Positions 52,942-61,437 of a stretch of DNA of 64,000 bases are shown one piece after another. How positions within the stretch are numbered: the first letter of the stretch is position 1; the number at the start of each line of letters is the position of its first letter. A model generated the notes under the pieces. That model saw only the letters and a list, made by a program, of their open reading frames with translations. It did no database searches and was not told the origin of the DNA. The stretch comes from Flammeovirgaceae bacterium (lineage in GTDB: Bacteria; Bacteroidota; Bacteroidia; Cytophagales; Cyclobacteriaceae): NCBI GenBank assembly GCA_021298015.1, contig JAJTGY010000016.1, positions 1 through 64,000 of the forward strand, read 5' to 3'. A program made the translations under genes and the position numbers.

Positions 52942-53924
52942 GAGCGTTGATCGTATGTATGATATTGGCTCCGGTGCTGGTCTACCCACAAAAGAACTTT
53001 GACGGCTTTCGGCAAATCTATCCCGTCACCGATGATCCGTACATCGGGTTACGAACGAGCTACGTGCCGAGTGAAACCATTCTCTTCGAAGCCAGTCCAA
53101 CCGTACGCTACAGTTTCAGTAACAACATCATGGACGGACTGATGGAAGACAAGCCTCACATGCGCGCCTGGTACATTTCCTTCCGGCCTCACCTGCGGAT
53201 GTATACCGATAACTCGTTGCCGGTGAAAACACCATCTTACCGGATATTTTTCGGTACACAGCACATGTTTCGGTTTACGAATGACCGCTTTCTCACCGTT
53301 GCCCTCGAAAGCGGACACTACAGCAATGGACAGGCCGGCTGCGCCTTCAACGAAAATATCGCAGATGGAACGCCAGCATGCGACAGCGTGTACCGACTGA
53401 TCAACGACCATTCCGATCTTTCCCACATGCTGAATCGGTCCAGCGGTAATTTTTCTACCAATCTCACTGAACTCATTTTCAACTATCGGATAAACCAACT
53501 GGACGATGACATGCGCCCCAGACGCGTGCACTCCATACGAGCCGGATTTGTACTCTATCACGATAACTTTTTAGGAGTACTGCCTTTTGGCGGGTATTTC
53601 GAGGCTGACATTGACCTTTACGGACGTATCCGCTACCAGCTTGGTTACGAGTACATTCATTCGTTCGACAGTGGCACTCGCTTGTCTGTGGCCGAAAACC
53701 TGGAACTTATTCAGGGCGCTCACCCGCGCGTTAATCCGTGGCGCAGCGATTTACGCATCACCTACTATGCGTGGAAAAATATTCCGGAGTTTGGAGTATT
53801 TCTCTCCTATCTCGCGGGGCACGACAATTATAACTTCCGGTTTGTCGACTCCGGCCACCAACTGATGGGTGGCATTACGTGGAGCATCTTCCCACCGGTA
53901 GCCTTAAAAAGCGGTAACCCATGA
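52938..53924 (+). CDS. Outer-membrane beta-barrel protein with HxSNG lipase-type motif
   Basis: 328 residues. Short signal peptide (LIVCMILAPVLVYPQ) and strands of alternating polarity throughout (IFFGTQHMFRFTNDRFLTVA; INQLDDDMRPRRVHSIRAGF). At 127-131 it reads HYSNG, preceded by ALESG. Outer-membrane phospholipase A (PldA) and lipid A deacylase (PagL) both carry a His-x-Ser-Asn core in a barrel strand, so an acyl hydrolase is plausible, though overall similarity to either is not clear. The barrel ends in ALKSGNP, not Phe. Confidence 0.6.
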   Translation: MRALIVCMILAPVLVYPQKNFDGFRQIYPVTDDPYIGLRTSYVPSETILFEASPTVRYSFSNNIMDGLMEDKPHMRAWYISFRPHLRMYTDNSLPVKTPSYRIFFGTQHMFRFTNDRFLTVALESGHYSNGQAGCAFNENIADGTPACDSVYRLINDHSDLSHMLNRSSGNFSTNLTELIFNYRINQLDDDMRPRRVHSIRAGFVLYHDNFLGVLPFGGYFEADIDLYGRIRYQLGYEYIHSFDSGTRLSVAENLELIQGAHPRVNPWRSDLRITYYAWKNIPEFGVFLSYLAGHDNYNFRFVDSGHQLMGGITWSIFPPVALKSGNP

Positions 53925-54700
53925 AAAAGCCGGAAATCATTCGCTCGCCTAAGCCGCCAGCCGCCAAGGACTTTCTGTGGCGATACTTTGACATCCATAA
54001 ATTTCTCAAACTCCTGCACGATCGCACCGTGCGCTTTGCCCGAATGGATCAGTTCGAAGACCCGCTCGAGGGAATTCCCATCAGCGCTTTGGTTACCTAC
54101 GCAGAAAAAGTTAACCTCAATCTCGTCAAAAACGTTTCGCTAAGCGAACTGATTCTCGACAAAACGCTCTTCGACCCGTTGCCGCTGCCCCTGCAAAAGA
54201 AACTCAATGCCATTAATGCTATTCAGCGAACGTCATTCGTCAGCTGTTGGTTTGCCGATGCTACCGAATCGGTGGCGATGTGGAATTTGTATGCCAATGC
54301 CGATGGCGTAGCCGTGAAAGTGCAGTTCGGCAAACTAGTCAGGCAATTGGTCATGGCTCCTGCGCGCAACCTGTCCGCCTACTACGGTGGTCGCGTATCT
54401 TATCAAAACCTGACCAACGTTTACCGGGCTACCCAAAACAACTCGGTAGGGCGAGTGGCCTTACGCAAGGACAGCAGCTTCAAACACGAAAGTGAGTTTC
54501 GCTTTGTGGTTCGCGTAAACGACCACCATAACGCACACACCGGTCTGGATTCGCAGCCGTTGGCGCTCCATCAGCTAAACATGAAAGTGATCTGCCATCC
54601 GCGCATGCCCCGATGGAAAAAGGAAAACATCCGGCAGTTACTGCGCCAGGCGCAATTAGAGCACGCATTTGAAGAGTCCGCTATCCGATTGCGAAGCTAG
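53921..54700 (+). CDS. DUF2971-family protein
   Basis: 259 residues. The family's signature is clear: FLWRYFDIHKFLKLLHDRTV, RFARMDQFEDPLEG, SFVSCWFADATESVAMWNLY and HESEFRFVVR. Function of DUF2971 is unknown; it turns up often in phage-defence and accessory regions. No signal peptide, so it is cytosolic. It overlaps the barrel gene's stop by 4 bases. Confidence 0.85.
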   Translation: MKKPEIIRSPKPPAAKDFLWRYFDIHKFLKLLHDRTVRFARMDQFEDPLEGIPISALVTYAEKVNLNLVKNVSLSELILDKTLFDPLPLPLQKKLNAINAIQRTSFVSCWFADATESVAMWNLYANADGVAVKVQFGKLVRQLVMAPARNLSAYYGGRVSYQNLTNVYRATQNNSVGRVALRKDSSFKHESEFRFVVRVNDHHNAHTGLDSQPLALHQLNMKVICHPRMPRWKKENIRQLLRQAQLEHAFEESAIRLRS

Positions 54701-54709
54701 CCCACAACT

Positions 54710-56035
54710 ATGAACGACCCCACCCCCTTCACCCCCAACGGCAGCGACCAACTCGCTCCCGCCAGCGCAGAGGTAACCTGGCCCGAAGTGCCCACCGCTA
54801 TGCTGGTGGTGCACGGCATCGGCAACCAACTGCCGCTGGAAACGCTCGACCAGTTTGGCCGCGGCCTCATCCAGGTCTACCAACAAGCGTTTGGCGAAAG
54901 CCTCATCGTGAGCCACCACCTGGTAGACAAGCCCGACACGCGCGGGGGCATGTGGTTCGATAACGTGCTGCGCCTCTCGCGCAAAGGCAAGCCGGGCTTC
55001 ATCGACTTGTACGAATACTACTGGGCCTACTACTCCGAAGACAAAGCCACGTGGCGCGACATCAACGGCTGGATACAAGGCGTGGTAAAAGGCGCCCGCC
55101 ACTTCTACAAACGCAACGCCAGCCTGGGCCAGCAATACAAAGACAAGAGCCTGTTCTTCCACTCGCGCACAGGCGAATTCAGCAGCTTTCGCTACAACCT
55201 GTTTGTGTCGTTTGCCTCCAAAGTATTGCTCGGGCTCGATGCCCTCTGGCGCGGCTTCCTCTGGTTAATCACCCGCATTCCCTTCCTGGGCAGTCTGGCC
55301 GATGCCCTCATTCGAAGTTATTCGGACAATGCCGTGCGCGGCCTCACCAACGTGATTGGCGATGTGGTGGTCTACAACGTGAACGACCCCAAGTCTAAAT
55401 TTTATGACGTCAAAAAACGCATACAGGAAGGGGCCGTTAAGTCGTTGAAGTACCTGATTGAACGGGAGGACGGCAACGAGAAAAATTTACCCTACTACGC
55501 GCACGTAGTAGTAGCTGGCCACTCGCTTGGCAGCCAGGTGGCCTACGATGCCATCAACCGCATGAACCTGCTGGTGAACCAGGGCGAAGTGAACGGATAC
55601 CGGAAAGACGGCACGCACAAAACCACGGGCGCGAAACTGGAAAAGCAACTCTGCGGCTTTGTCACCTTTGGCAGCCCGCTGGATAAGATCATGTTTTTCC
55701 TGCGCGAGAATGTACCCGATGAGCAGTATTTACGTCAACAGTTTCTCGATCACTTCAACGGCTTTAAGCAGCGCGACATCAACTTCGGCAACTCGAACCG
55801 GGGCAATCCGAATTACGTGAAAACCAACAGCAGCCTGCAACGCCACCTTGAAGATATTCCCTGGCGTAATTACTATGACGGCTACGACTACGTGAGCGGT
55901 GGTCTGGATTATTACCACAACCTCACCAACATCGACTGCCGCTTCAAGCCTTCCGGTTTCATCAAGTTCACGCACAGCGACTACTGGACCCATCCGCCTT
56001 TCTACCGCGATATCATCCGCCACTTCATCCAATAA
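54710..56035 (+). CDS. Alpha/beta-hydrolase (lipase-like) protein
   Basis: 441 residues. Lipase elbow GHSLGSQVAYDAI with Ser272 as nucleophile; an HGIGNQ oxyanion-type strand at 35-40; a possible third-triad histidine near the end (FTHSDYWTHPP). A hydrophobic segment at about 165-200 could insert into membrane. No signal peptide. GC-rich compared with the next gene. Likely a cytosolic or peripheral esterase or phospholipase; such proteins with HGIGxQ occur in secreted-toxin and defence loci. Confidence 0.78.
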   Translation: MNDPTPFTPNGSDQLAPASAEVTWPEVPTAMLVVHGIGNQLPLETLDQFGRGLIQVYQQAFGESLIVSHHLVDKPDTRGGMWFDNVLRLSRKGKPGFIDLYEYYWAYYSEDKATWRDINGWIQGVVKGARHFYKRNASLGQQYKDKSLFFHSRTGEFSSFRYNLFVSFASKVLLGLDALWRGFLWLITRIPFLGSLADALIRSYSDNAVRGLTNVIGDVVVYNVNDPKSKFYDVKKRIQEGAVKSLKYLIEREDGNEKNLPYYAHVVVAGHSLGSQVAYDAINRMNLLVNQGEVNGYRKDGTHKTTGAKLEKQLCGFVTFGSPLDKIMFFLRENVPDEQYLRQQFLDHFNGFKQRDINFGNSNRGNPNYVKTNSSLQRHLEDIPWRNYYDGYDYVSGGLDYYHNLTNIDCRFKPSGFIKFTHSDYWTHPPFYRDIIRHFIQ

Positions 56036-56044
56036 CCCCGACCT

Positions 56045-56653
56045 ATGTCATCACCTCAGCCTATCCTCCAACACTCGTCCGACCTTGCTGCGGCTGCTCA
56101 TGCCGCACATGTTACCCCGTTCTTTGACACCTCCGCTACGGATGCCCTCCTTACGCAAGCGCGCAAGCACAGTGCGCGCTCACTTTACCTGGGCCTGGCG
56201 GTTCTGCTTGTATCGCTGGCTGCGCTGGTGATCATCCTGTTCACTACCAAACGGCCTGAGCCGGCAGGCAACAGGTTAACGCCCGTAGACTGTTGCGAAA
56301 ACGATAAAGCCAAAATACTGCAATGCCCTGCCTGTGGCGGTTACGATCCGTTGGTCTACGTGGCGCTAGTGGTGTTGGTGATTTCATCTGCGGGCGGGGT
56401 AGCGCTGCTGCGCACTGCAGCCCGCACCGCCAAACGGGCAACCGACCTGGAAGACGACCGCCTGGCCCTGCGCGATGCCCGCCTGGCGTGGGAGCTCTCG
56501 CGCGGGTTGCCGGATTGGATGGAAAAGGAACCGAAATCCACCACTACCGAACCGAACGGAAGAAAAATTACCCGCGGCCGCGAATATTCCTTCCCGCGGC
56601 AGCGCACGCAACAACAGATTGTGGAGGGGTTGATGGGAAGAATCAGTAAGTAG
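56045..56653 (+). CDS. Two-helix membrane protein, 202 aa
   Basis: Not recognised. Helices at 44-64 (SLYLGLAVLLVSLAALVIIL) and 101-122 (YVALVVLVISSAGGVALL), with a CPACGGYDP cysteine pair between them and a long basic, proline-rich cytosolic tail (SFPRQRTQQQIVEGLMGR). It starts 9 bases after the hydrolase stop and may be its membrane partner. Confidence 0.65.
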   Translation: MSSPQPILQHSSDLAAAAHAAHVTPFFDTSATDALLTQARKHSARSLYLGLAVLLVSLAALVIILFTTKRPEPAGNRLTPVDCCENDKAKILQCPACGGYDPLVYVALVVLVISSAGGVALLRTAARTAKRATDLEDDRLALRDARLAWELSRGLPDWMEKEPKSTTTEPNGRKITRGREYSFPRQRTQQQIVEGLMGRISK

Positions 56654-56674
56654 ACGCAGATCAAAATCAGTCAT

Positions 56675-58111
56675 ATGGATAGCAAGAGAGACTTGGGATT
56701 TTTTAACGGAGTAAAAGCAGAACTGCTTCCACTAATAGCCGGATTAGTATCATTTACATTACTGGTTGAAGAAGCTGTGAATCACATCGAAAGCTTTCTT
56801 TCGATTGACCTAAAGGCAAGCACCAAGTTATTTGTTATTATATACTTTGTGGCCCCGGTGATAGCGGTTCTTTATTGGATTACTGGCTTTAACTATCGAG
56901 AAGGATTGAAAGCCATTATCTGCGAAAAGCGATCACATTTTTTTTCAATTTTCGTTTTTGTTTTGCTCGGGCTAATTGTCCTTTTGGTGTTTGCTTTTTT
57001 TCTAGTTCCTGCAAATCTCTTTGGCCTTTTGTCATCTGCAACCATTCTGCTTCAGTTGATTTTCCTGATCTTTCTCTCACTTCGGAAACGATCCAACACT
57101 TTTAACTTCAGGCGCGAGTCAAAGCAGGCCAAAATGCAAATGTGGATTGTATTTGTGGGGTTGATAACATTTTGGGTCACATATTACTGGCGGACGTTTT
57201 ACACCAACGACAACAAACAGTATAAGGCAGAAACGAAAGAAGCCTACAGAAATGCCCTAAACGATAGGCTATTTGTTGGATCCTTTGACACTGCCCTAGT
57301 AAAACGTAAGGAGTACAAAAAAAAAGACAGCCTCGCCAAAGAGTTTCTCAAAAGTTACCAGCGATATGCCTTTCGGCTCAATCCCCGTGATTGCGAGGCC
57401 TGCATCAATTTAACACTCAATTTCAATGATCTTGTAGACACAGCGCTACATGTGGCGCAAGTCACAGATTCTTGTTTTTGCAGGCCGCCAGCTAAGAAAA
57501 CCCATTCAAGAGCGTCCACTCAAAATTGTGAAGACAAAAATAGAGACAGGTGCACAGCATCAACTGATTTTTTTACATCATCCAACTCGGGGCTCATTCG
57601 ATATTACATTGACGAATCGCTTAAGGCAGCGGATAGAGCCTATCGCACACACTGGTCTGCCTGGCTGCGAACGGTGCAGTATAGAGGACTGCTTCTGTTT
57701 CTTACAGTAGTGCTTTTCTTTTTGCTGGCATGGTATTATTCCTATATCGAATGGCTGGAAACTGATATGAAGGGCGATTTCTCCGAAATCAACATTTCAA
57801 AAATCTCCGTTTACATACTCTTTTTGTTAACGGTGCCATTTTTTAAGCCCGTAACAGAAGAAAACACCGTCTTTGACAAACCACACGTATCCTTCAATAA
57901 TTCACTTACTTACAACACCTACAATGCACCCCGTTCATGGGGCCGCGATAGTATAGATTGGTCAAAAATGCCCAATCCGAATCAATTGCGTTTTGATGCA
58001 CTTGACACGAACCTGAAGTCAATCAAGGATAGCGTTGTAAAACTTAAAGCAGACATAGAGCGACTAAAGAAGGAAAAAACTAAACCCACCAAAGCATATG
58101 ATGAAAACTAG
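56675..58111 (+). CDS. Multi-helix membrane protein with soluble loop and coiled-coil end, 478 aa
   Basis: Not recognised. Four or five helices in the first half (about 15-35, 50-70, 86-115, 116-135, 152-171), a long soluble region with clustered cysteines (NPRDCEACINL; DSCFCRPP), two more helices (about 330-350 and 372-390) and a C-terminal coiled coil (SIKDSVVKLKADIERLKKE). AT-rich. The cysteines and tetratricopeptide-like middle might bind a partner. Overlaps the next gene by 14 bases. Confidence 0.65.
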   Translation: MDSKRDLGFFNGVKAELLPLIAGLVSFTLLVEEAVNHIESFLSIDLKASTKLFVIIYFVAPVIAVLYWITGFNYREGLKAIICEKRSHFFSIFVFVLLGLIVLLVFAFFLVPANLFGLLSSATILLQLIFLIFLSLRKRSNTFNFRRESKQAKMQMWIVFVGLITFWVTYYWRTFYTNDNKQYKAETKEAYRNALNDRLFVGSFDTALVKRKEYKKKDSLAKEFLKSYQRYAFRLNPRDCEACINLTLNFNDLVDTALHVAQVTDSCFCRPPAKKTHSRASTQNCEDKNRDRCTASTDFFTSSNSGLIRYYIDESLKAADRAYRTHWSAWLRTVQYRGLLLFLTVVLFFLLAWYYSYIEWLETDMKGDFSEINISKISVYILFLLTVPFFKPVTEENTVFDKPHVSFNNSLTYNTYNAPRSWGRDSIDWSKMPNPNQLRFDALDTNLKSIKDSVVKLKADIERLKKEKTKPTKAYDEN

Positions 58112-58880
58112 TGGTCTTATTCTCATGCTGTTGAACCTTTGTTACCTACCCCCTGCGTTGGCGCAATACGAAGCCGAGAGGCTCATGGCGATCGAACGCA
58201 ACTTTGCGATTGTGGACTCGGCAGTTTTTTTTATAGAAAAGTATGAAAAAGTAGCGCTCAATTACGTCCTGACAACTGATCTAGTAGCTCGAAAATACAA
58301 TTTTGCCACACTCATTGAACAAATGAAAATAAACAACCAATGCCGGAGTGAGGAAAAAATCAATGGTTTTATCAGGTGCCACGTTTTGATACAACTTAGA
58401 CAGCTATCTTCTTTTCCATATGAATCCAAAAACGACTTGAAGGAACTGTATCACCACACGTTGAAGCTCTTTAACTATGACTCAAAGGATTTTGATGAGG
58501 GCCTACTGAATATTTACCAGTTGCACCGGGCACATGTGAGAACATTAATCCGGAGCAAAGCCCAAGAAGAGAAAATTAATGAAAGCCTTAATCAACTGAC
58601 AGCAGCTACCCGCCTCCTTGAGGCCACAACCGCTCAGCATATGAAAATTACGGCAAGTGGTTTTCAAGATACACGCACATGGTTAAAGGCGTTAACCGAC
58701 TCGCTTTCTGGTGCAAGAAAAGAGGCAGAAAGTAGGTATTTAGCTAACCTGATGTTCAGGAATGCCAGGAAACGCTATGCGATTAGCAGCCTTAGTCATG
58801 AGGAAATCATACGTGAGGTGGCAGGAAATAAATATCAAGATGCCAAAAGAAACCTAAGGCGAAAATTGCGTGAGAAGTGA
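58098..58880 (+). CDS. Exported helical hypothetical protein, 260 aa
   Basis: Not recognised. Signal peptide (LILMLLNLCYLPPALAQ) followed by an all-helical, charged body (SAVFFIEKYEKVALNYVLTT; AQEEKINESLNQLTAATRLL). Periplasmic by inference. AT-rich like the preceding gene, with which it is translationally coupled. It closes the cluster; 141 bases then lead to hsdM. Confidence 0.65.
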   Translation: MMKTSGLILMLLNLCYLPPALAQYEAERLMAIERNFAIVDSAVFFIEKYEKVALNYVLTTDLVARKYNFATLIEQMKINNQCRSEEKINGFIRCHVLIQLRQLSSFPYESKNDLKELYHHTLKLFNYDSKDFDEGLLNIYQLHRAHVRTLIRSKAQEEKINESLNQLTAATRLLEATTAQHMKITASGFQDTRTWLKALTDSLSGARKEAESRYLANLMFRNARKRYAISSLSHEEIIREVAGNKYQDAKRNLRRKLREK

Positions 58881-58909
58881 TACGAAAAACCCTCTTCTAG
58901 TTGCTTGTT

Positions 58910-58917
58910 TATATTTG
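58910..58917 (+). promoter_or_regulatory. Candidate -7 promoter element for the type I RM locus
   Basis: TATATTTG fits the Bacteroidota -7 consensus TAnnTTTG, in the 141-base gap between the envelope cluster and hsdM. No clean -33 TTG at the expected distance. Transcription would start near 58924, leaving a leader of about 98 bases. Confidence 0.4.
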
Positions 58918-59021
58918 CCCTTGGTGTTATCAATTATGATTAGTCGAACTTCTCTTCGACCTCATTTCCTCCCATCAATTTCTGATGTATCTTTCCAAAC
59001 ACGTATAGTCTAGCGAAACCG

Positions 59022-60659
59022 ATGGCTAAAAAAGCAAAAGAAGTAGTAGAAGAACCCCTCGAAAAGAAACTCTGGAAAGCGGCCGACAAGCTGCGCAAGA
59101 ACATGGACGCGGCCGAGTACAAGCACGTGGCCCTCGGTCTCATCTTTCTTAAATACATCTCCGATGCCTTTGAAGAACTCCACCAACAACTGGTGGAGGG
59201 CAATGGTGAGTTTGAGGGTGCCGTTCCGGAAGATCGTAATGAGTATCTCGCTCAGCGAGTATTCTATGTGCCACCCTCAGCCCGGTGGAGTTGGCTGCAA
59301 GGTCGTGCAAAGCTCCCCACCATTGGCAAAGACATTGACGATGCCATGGACGCCATTGAAAAAGACAACCCCACGTTGAAGGGCGTGTTGCCCAAAGTGT
59401 TTGCGCAAGAAAAACTCGACAAGGGTAGCCTGGGCGGATTGGTAGACTTGATCAGCACCGCCACGTTGGGCACCAAAGAATCGCAAAGCAAAGATGTGTT
59501 GGGCCGTGTGTTCGAATACTTCCTCGGTGAGTTTGCGCTGGCCGAAGGCAAGAAGGGCGGCCAGTTCTATACGCCCGGCAGCGTGGTGAAACTGTTGGTG
59601 GAGATGCTGGAACCCTACGAAGGCCGCGTGTTCGACCCCTGCTGCGGCAGTGGCGGCATGTTTGTGCAAAGCGAGAAATTCATCAAATCCCATCAAGATT
59701 ATTATCGTAAAAAGAAACCCGGCCGCCCCTCCCCCTTCGGGGGAGCCGCAGGGGGTCTCAATCCGGCCGATCACATTTCCATCTATGGGCAAGAGAGCAA
59801 CCAAACCACGTGGCGCTTGGCCCGCATGAACCTGGCCATACGCGGCATAGACAGCAGCAATGTGAAGTGGAACAACGAGGGCAGCTTTCTGAACGATGCC
59901 CACAAAGACCTGAAGGCCGATTTCATTATTGCCAACCCACCCTTTAACGACAGCGACTGGAGTGGCGACTTGCTGAAGACCGATGCCCGCTGGGTATATG
60001 GCGTGCCCCCGGCAGGCAATGCCAACTACGCGTGGATACAGCACTTCCTCTATCACCTGGCACCGAACGGACTGGCCGGCTTTGTACTCAGCAAGGGCTC
60101 GCTCACCACCAAGAGCGGGGGCGAGTATGAAATACGCAAAGCCATTATTGACAACGACTTGTTGGAGTGTGTGGTAAACCTACCCACCAAGTTGTTTCTC
60201 AACACCCAGATACCCGCTTGCCTGTGGTTCTTGCGGAGAAATAAAATACAACGCAAGGGTGAAATACTTTTTATTGATGCCCGCAACCTGGGCTATTTGG
60301 TGAACCGCAGAAACCGCGACTTAACCGATGAAGACATAAACAAAGTAGCTGACGCATACCATGCTTGGAGAAACTCCTCCCTCTCCCTTGGAGAGGGCCG
60401 GGGTGAGGTCGAATATGAAGAAGTGCCCGGCTTCTGCAAAGGGGTGAAAGTAGATGATGTTAAAGCGCTTGACTATGTCATTACTCCGGGCCGTTATGTG
60501 GGTTTGCCCGATGATCAGGATGAATTTAATTTCAATGAAAGGTTTGAGTCGCTAAAAGCAGAGTTAGAAAAGCAGATTGCGGAAGAAGGTGACTTAAATG
60601 AAAGAATATCAAAGAATCTCGCAGCGGTGAATGCAGGCACTATGGAGAGAGTATCTTAG
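59022..60659 (+). CDS. hsdM: Type I restriction-modification DNA methyltransferase subunit HsdM
   Basis: 545 residues. Adenine-N6 methyltransferase that protects host DNA and is needed for the HsdR-HsdM-HsdS complex. N-terminal HsdM helical domain ([20 protein letters not shown]), SAM motif I with Asp205 in [11 protein letters not shown], and catalytic NPPF at 305-308. Two stretches do not belong to the family: residues about 234-247 and about 450-464, each encoded by a palindromic GC-rich DNA repeat in frame. They sit in surface loops (between motifs and near the C-terminus), so activity may survive. Confidence 0.95.
   Translation: MAKKAKEVVEEPLEKKLWKAADKLRKNMDAAEYKHVALGLIFLKYISDAFEELHQQLVEGNGEFEGAVPEDRNEYLAQRVFYVPPSARWSWLQGRAKLPTIGKDIDDAMDAIEKDNPTLKGVLPKVFAQEKLDKGSLGGLVDLISTATLGTKESQSKDVLGRVFEYFLGEFALAEGKKGGQFYTPGSVVKLLVEMLEPYEGRVFDPCCGSGGMFVQSEKFIKSHQDYYRKKKPGRPSPFGGAAGGLNPADHISIYGQESNQTTWRLARMNLAIRGIDSSNVKWNNEGSFLNDAHKDLKADFIIANPPFNDSDWSGDLLKTDARWVYGVPPAGNANYAWIQHFLYHLAPNGLAGFVLSKGSLTTKSGGEYEIRKAIIDNDLLECVVNLPTKLFLNTQIPACLWFLRRNKIQRKGEILFIDARNLGYLVNRRNRDLTDEDINKVADAYHAWRNSSLSLGEGRGEVEYEEVPGFCKGVKVDDVKALDYVITPGRYVGLPDDQDEFNFNERFESLKAELEKQIAEEGDLNERISKNLAAVNAGTMERVS
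59729..59745 (+). repeat. REP-like palindromic insertion 1 in hsdM
   Basis: CTCCCCC-TTC-GGGGGAG, a 7-base perfect stem, is the core of an about 40-base GC-rich segment (ending near 59760) that adds residues [13 protein letters not shown] to HsdM without breaking the frame. The shape resembles dispersed palindromic repeats. Confidence 0.7.
60379..60397 (+). repeat. REP-like palindromic insertion 2 in hsdM
   Basis: CCCTCTCC-CTT-GGAGAGGG, an 8-base perfect stem followed by CCGGGGTGAGG, lies in frame and codes for [13 protein letters not shown]. The same stem plus tail recurs as a dispersed palindromic repeat in other bacteria, as I recall. It sits 634 bases after the first copy, with a different stem sequence. 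Confidence 0.75.
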
Positions 60660-60671
60660 GTAACAAAAAAA

Positions 60672-60705
60672 CCCGGAGGCTTGAATTGCTTCAGGGGCCT
60701 CCGGG
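60672..60705. terminator. Hairpin after hsdM, stronger as a minus-strand terminator
   Basis: CCCGGAGGC (60672-60680) pairs with GCCTCCGGG (60697-60705), with an inner TGAA/TTCA stem. On the plus strand only AACTATAATTT follows, a weak U-run; on the minus strand TTTTTTTGTTA follows, a strong one. It lies between hsdM and the Abi-like gene, so it may weaken read-through into them or stop antisense transcription. Confidence 0.7.
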
Positions 60706-60756
60706 AACTATAATTTGATGCAAAGCTAAGACAATTAGAAAACGTAAACAAGCAAA

Positions 60757-61437
60757 GTGAAGTTCAGGGATTTTGAAGATATCGTTTCCAACGCCAGAAT
60801 AGGCCGTTATTTGACCTCCATGGCTGGAAATTCAAAAAAAACCATGACGCTTTACCGCTTAAATCTAAGGCTTTCACAGGAGTTTTTCACCGTGGTCAGC
60901 TGTTTAGAAATTGCTTTGCGCAATAAAATAGACAGACATTATTCAGCTATCCATGGTGTGGATTGGCTCCGAGATTCGGCTCAGGGAACCGGATTTTTTA
61001 ACCAGCCTATTTGCGGCATAACTCCCAGAATTGTAAACACGGCCATGAGCAGACTCAACCCGTATTCCCACCAAAAATTATTGGCCGAAATGGACTTTGG
61101 CTTTTGGCGATATATGTTTGGCAGGCACCAATATTTTGCTGGCGGACAAACGCTGCTAGCTATTTTCCCCAATCGACCACCGAGTACGCCACATCAGCAA
61201 TACAACCATTCTTATGTTTTTGCGGAACTCGAAAAAATAAATATGCTGCGAAACCGGCTAGCGCACCACGAGCCAATATGTTTTGCTAACGGGCAAGCAG
61301 TAAAGAATACCACTTACGCCCGACAGCACTATGCACAGATATTGGAACTATTCCGTTGGATGAATATTAACGAACAAGCGCTACTATACGGGCTTGACCA
61401 CATTGAAACAGTTGCAGATCAAATCGATGCATTATGA
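60757..61437 (+). CDS. Abi-like HEPN RNase (AbiD/AbiF, Abi_2 family)
   Basis: 226 residues. Abi_2-type protein: N-terminal LNLRLSQEFFTVVSCLEIAL with the short helix pair, DFGFWRYMF, and the HEPN active site R-x4-H as Arg165-Asn-Arg-Leu-Ala-His170 in INMLRNRLAHHEPI. HEPN ribonucleases of this family stop phage growth by cutting RNA. It is placed between hsdM and hsdS and overlaps hsdS by 4 bases, so it is part of the RM operon. Antitoxin is not seen; HsdS or HsdM might restrain it. Confidence 0.87.
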   Translation: MKFRDFEDIVSNARIGRYLTSMAGNSKKTMTLYRLNLRLSQEFFTVVSCLEIALRNKIDRHYSAIHGVDWLRDSAQGTGFFNQPICGITPRIVNTAMSRLNPYSHQKLLAEMDFGFWRYMFGRHQYFAGGQTLLAIFPNRPPSTPHQQYNHSYVFAELEKINMLRNRLAHHEPICFANGQAVKNTTYARQHYAQILELFRWMNINEQALLYGLDHIETVADQIDAL

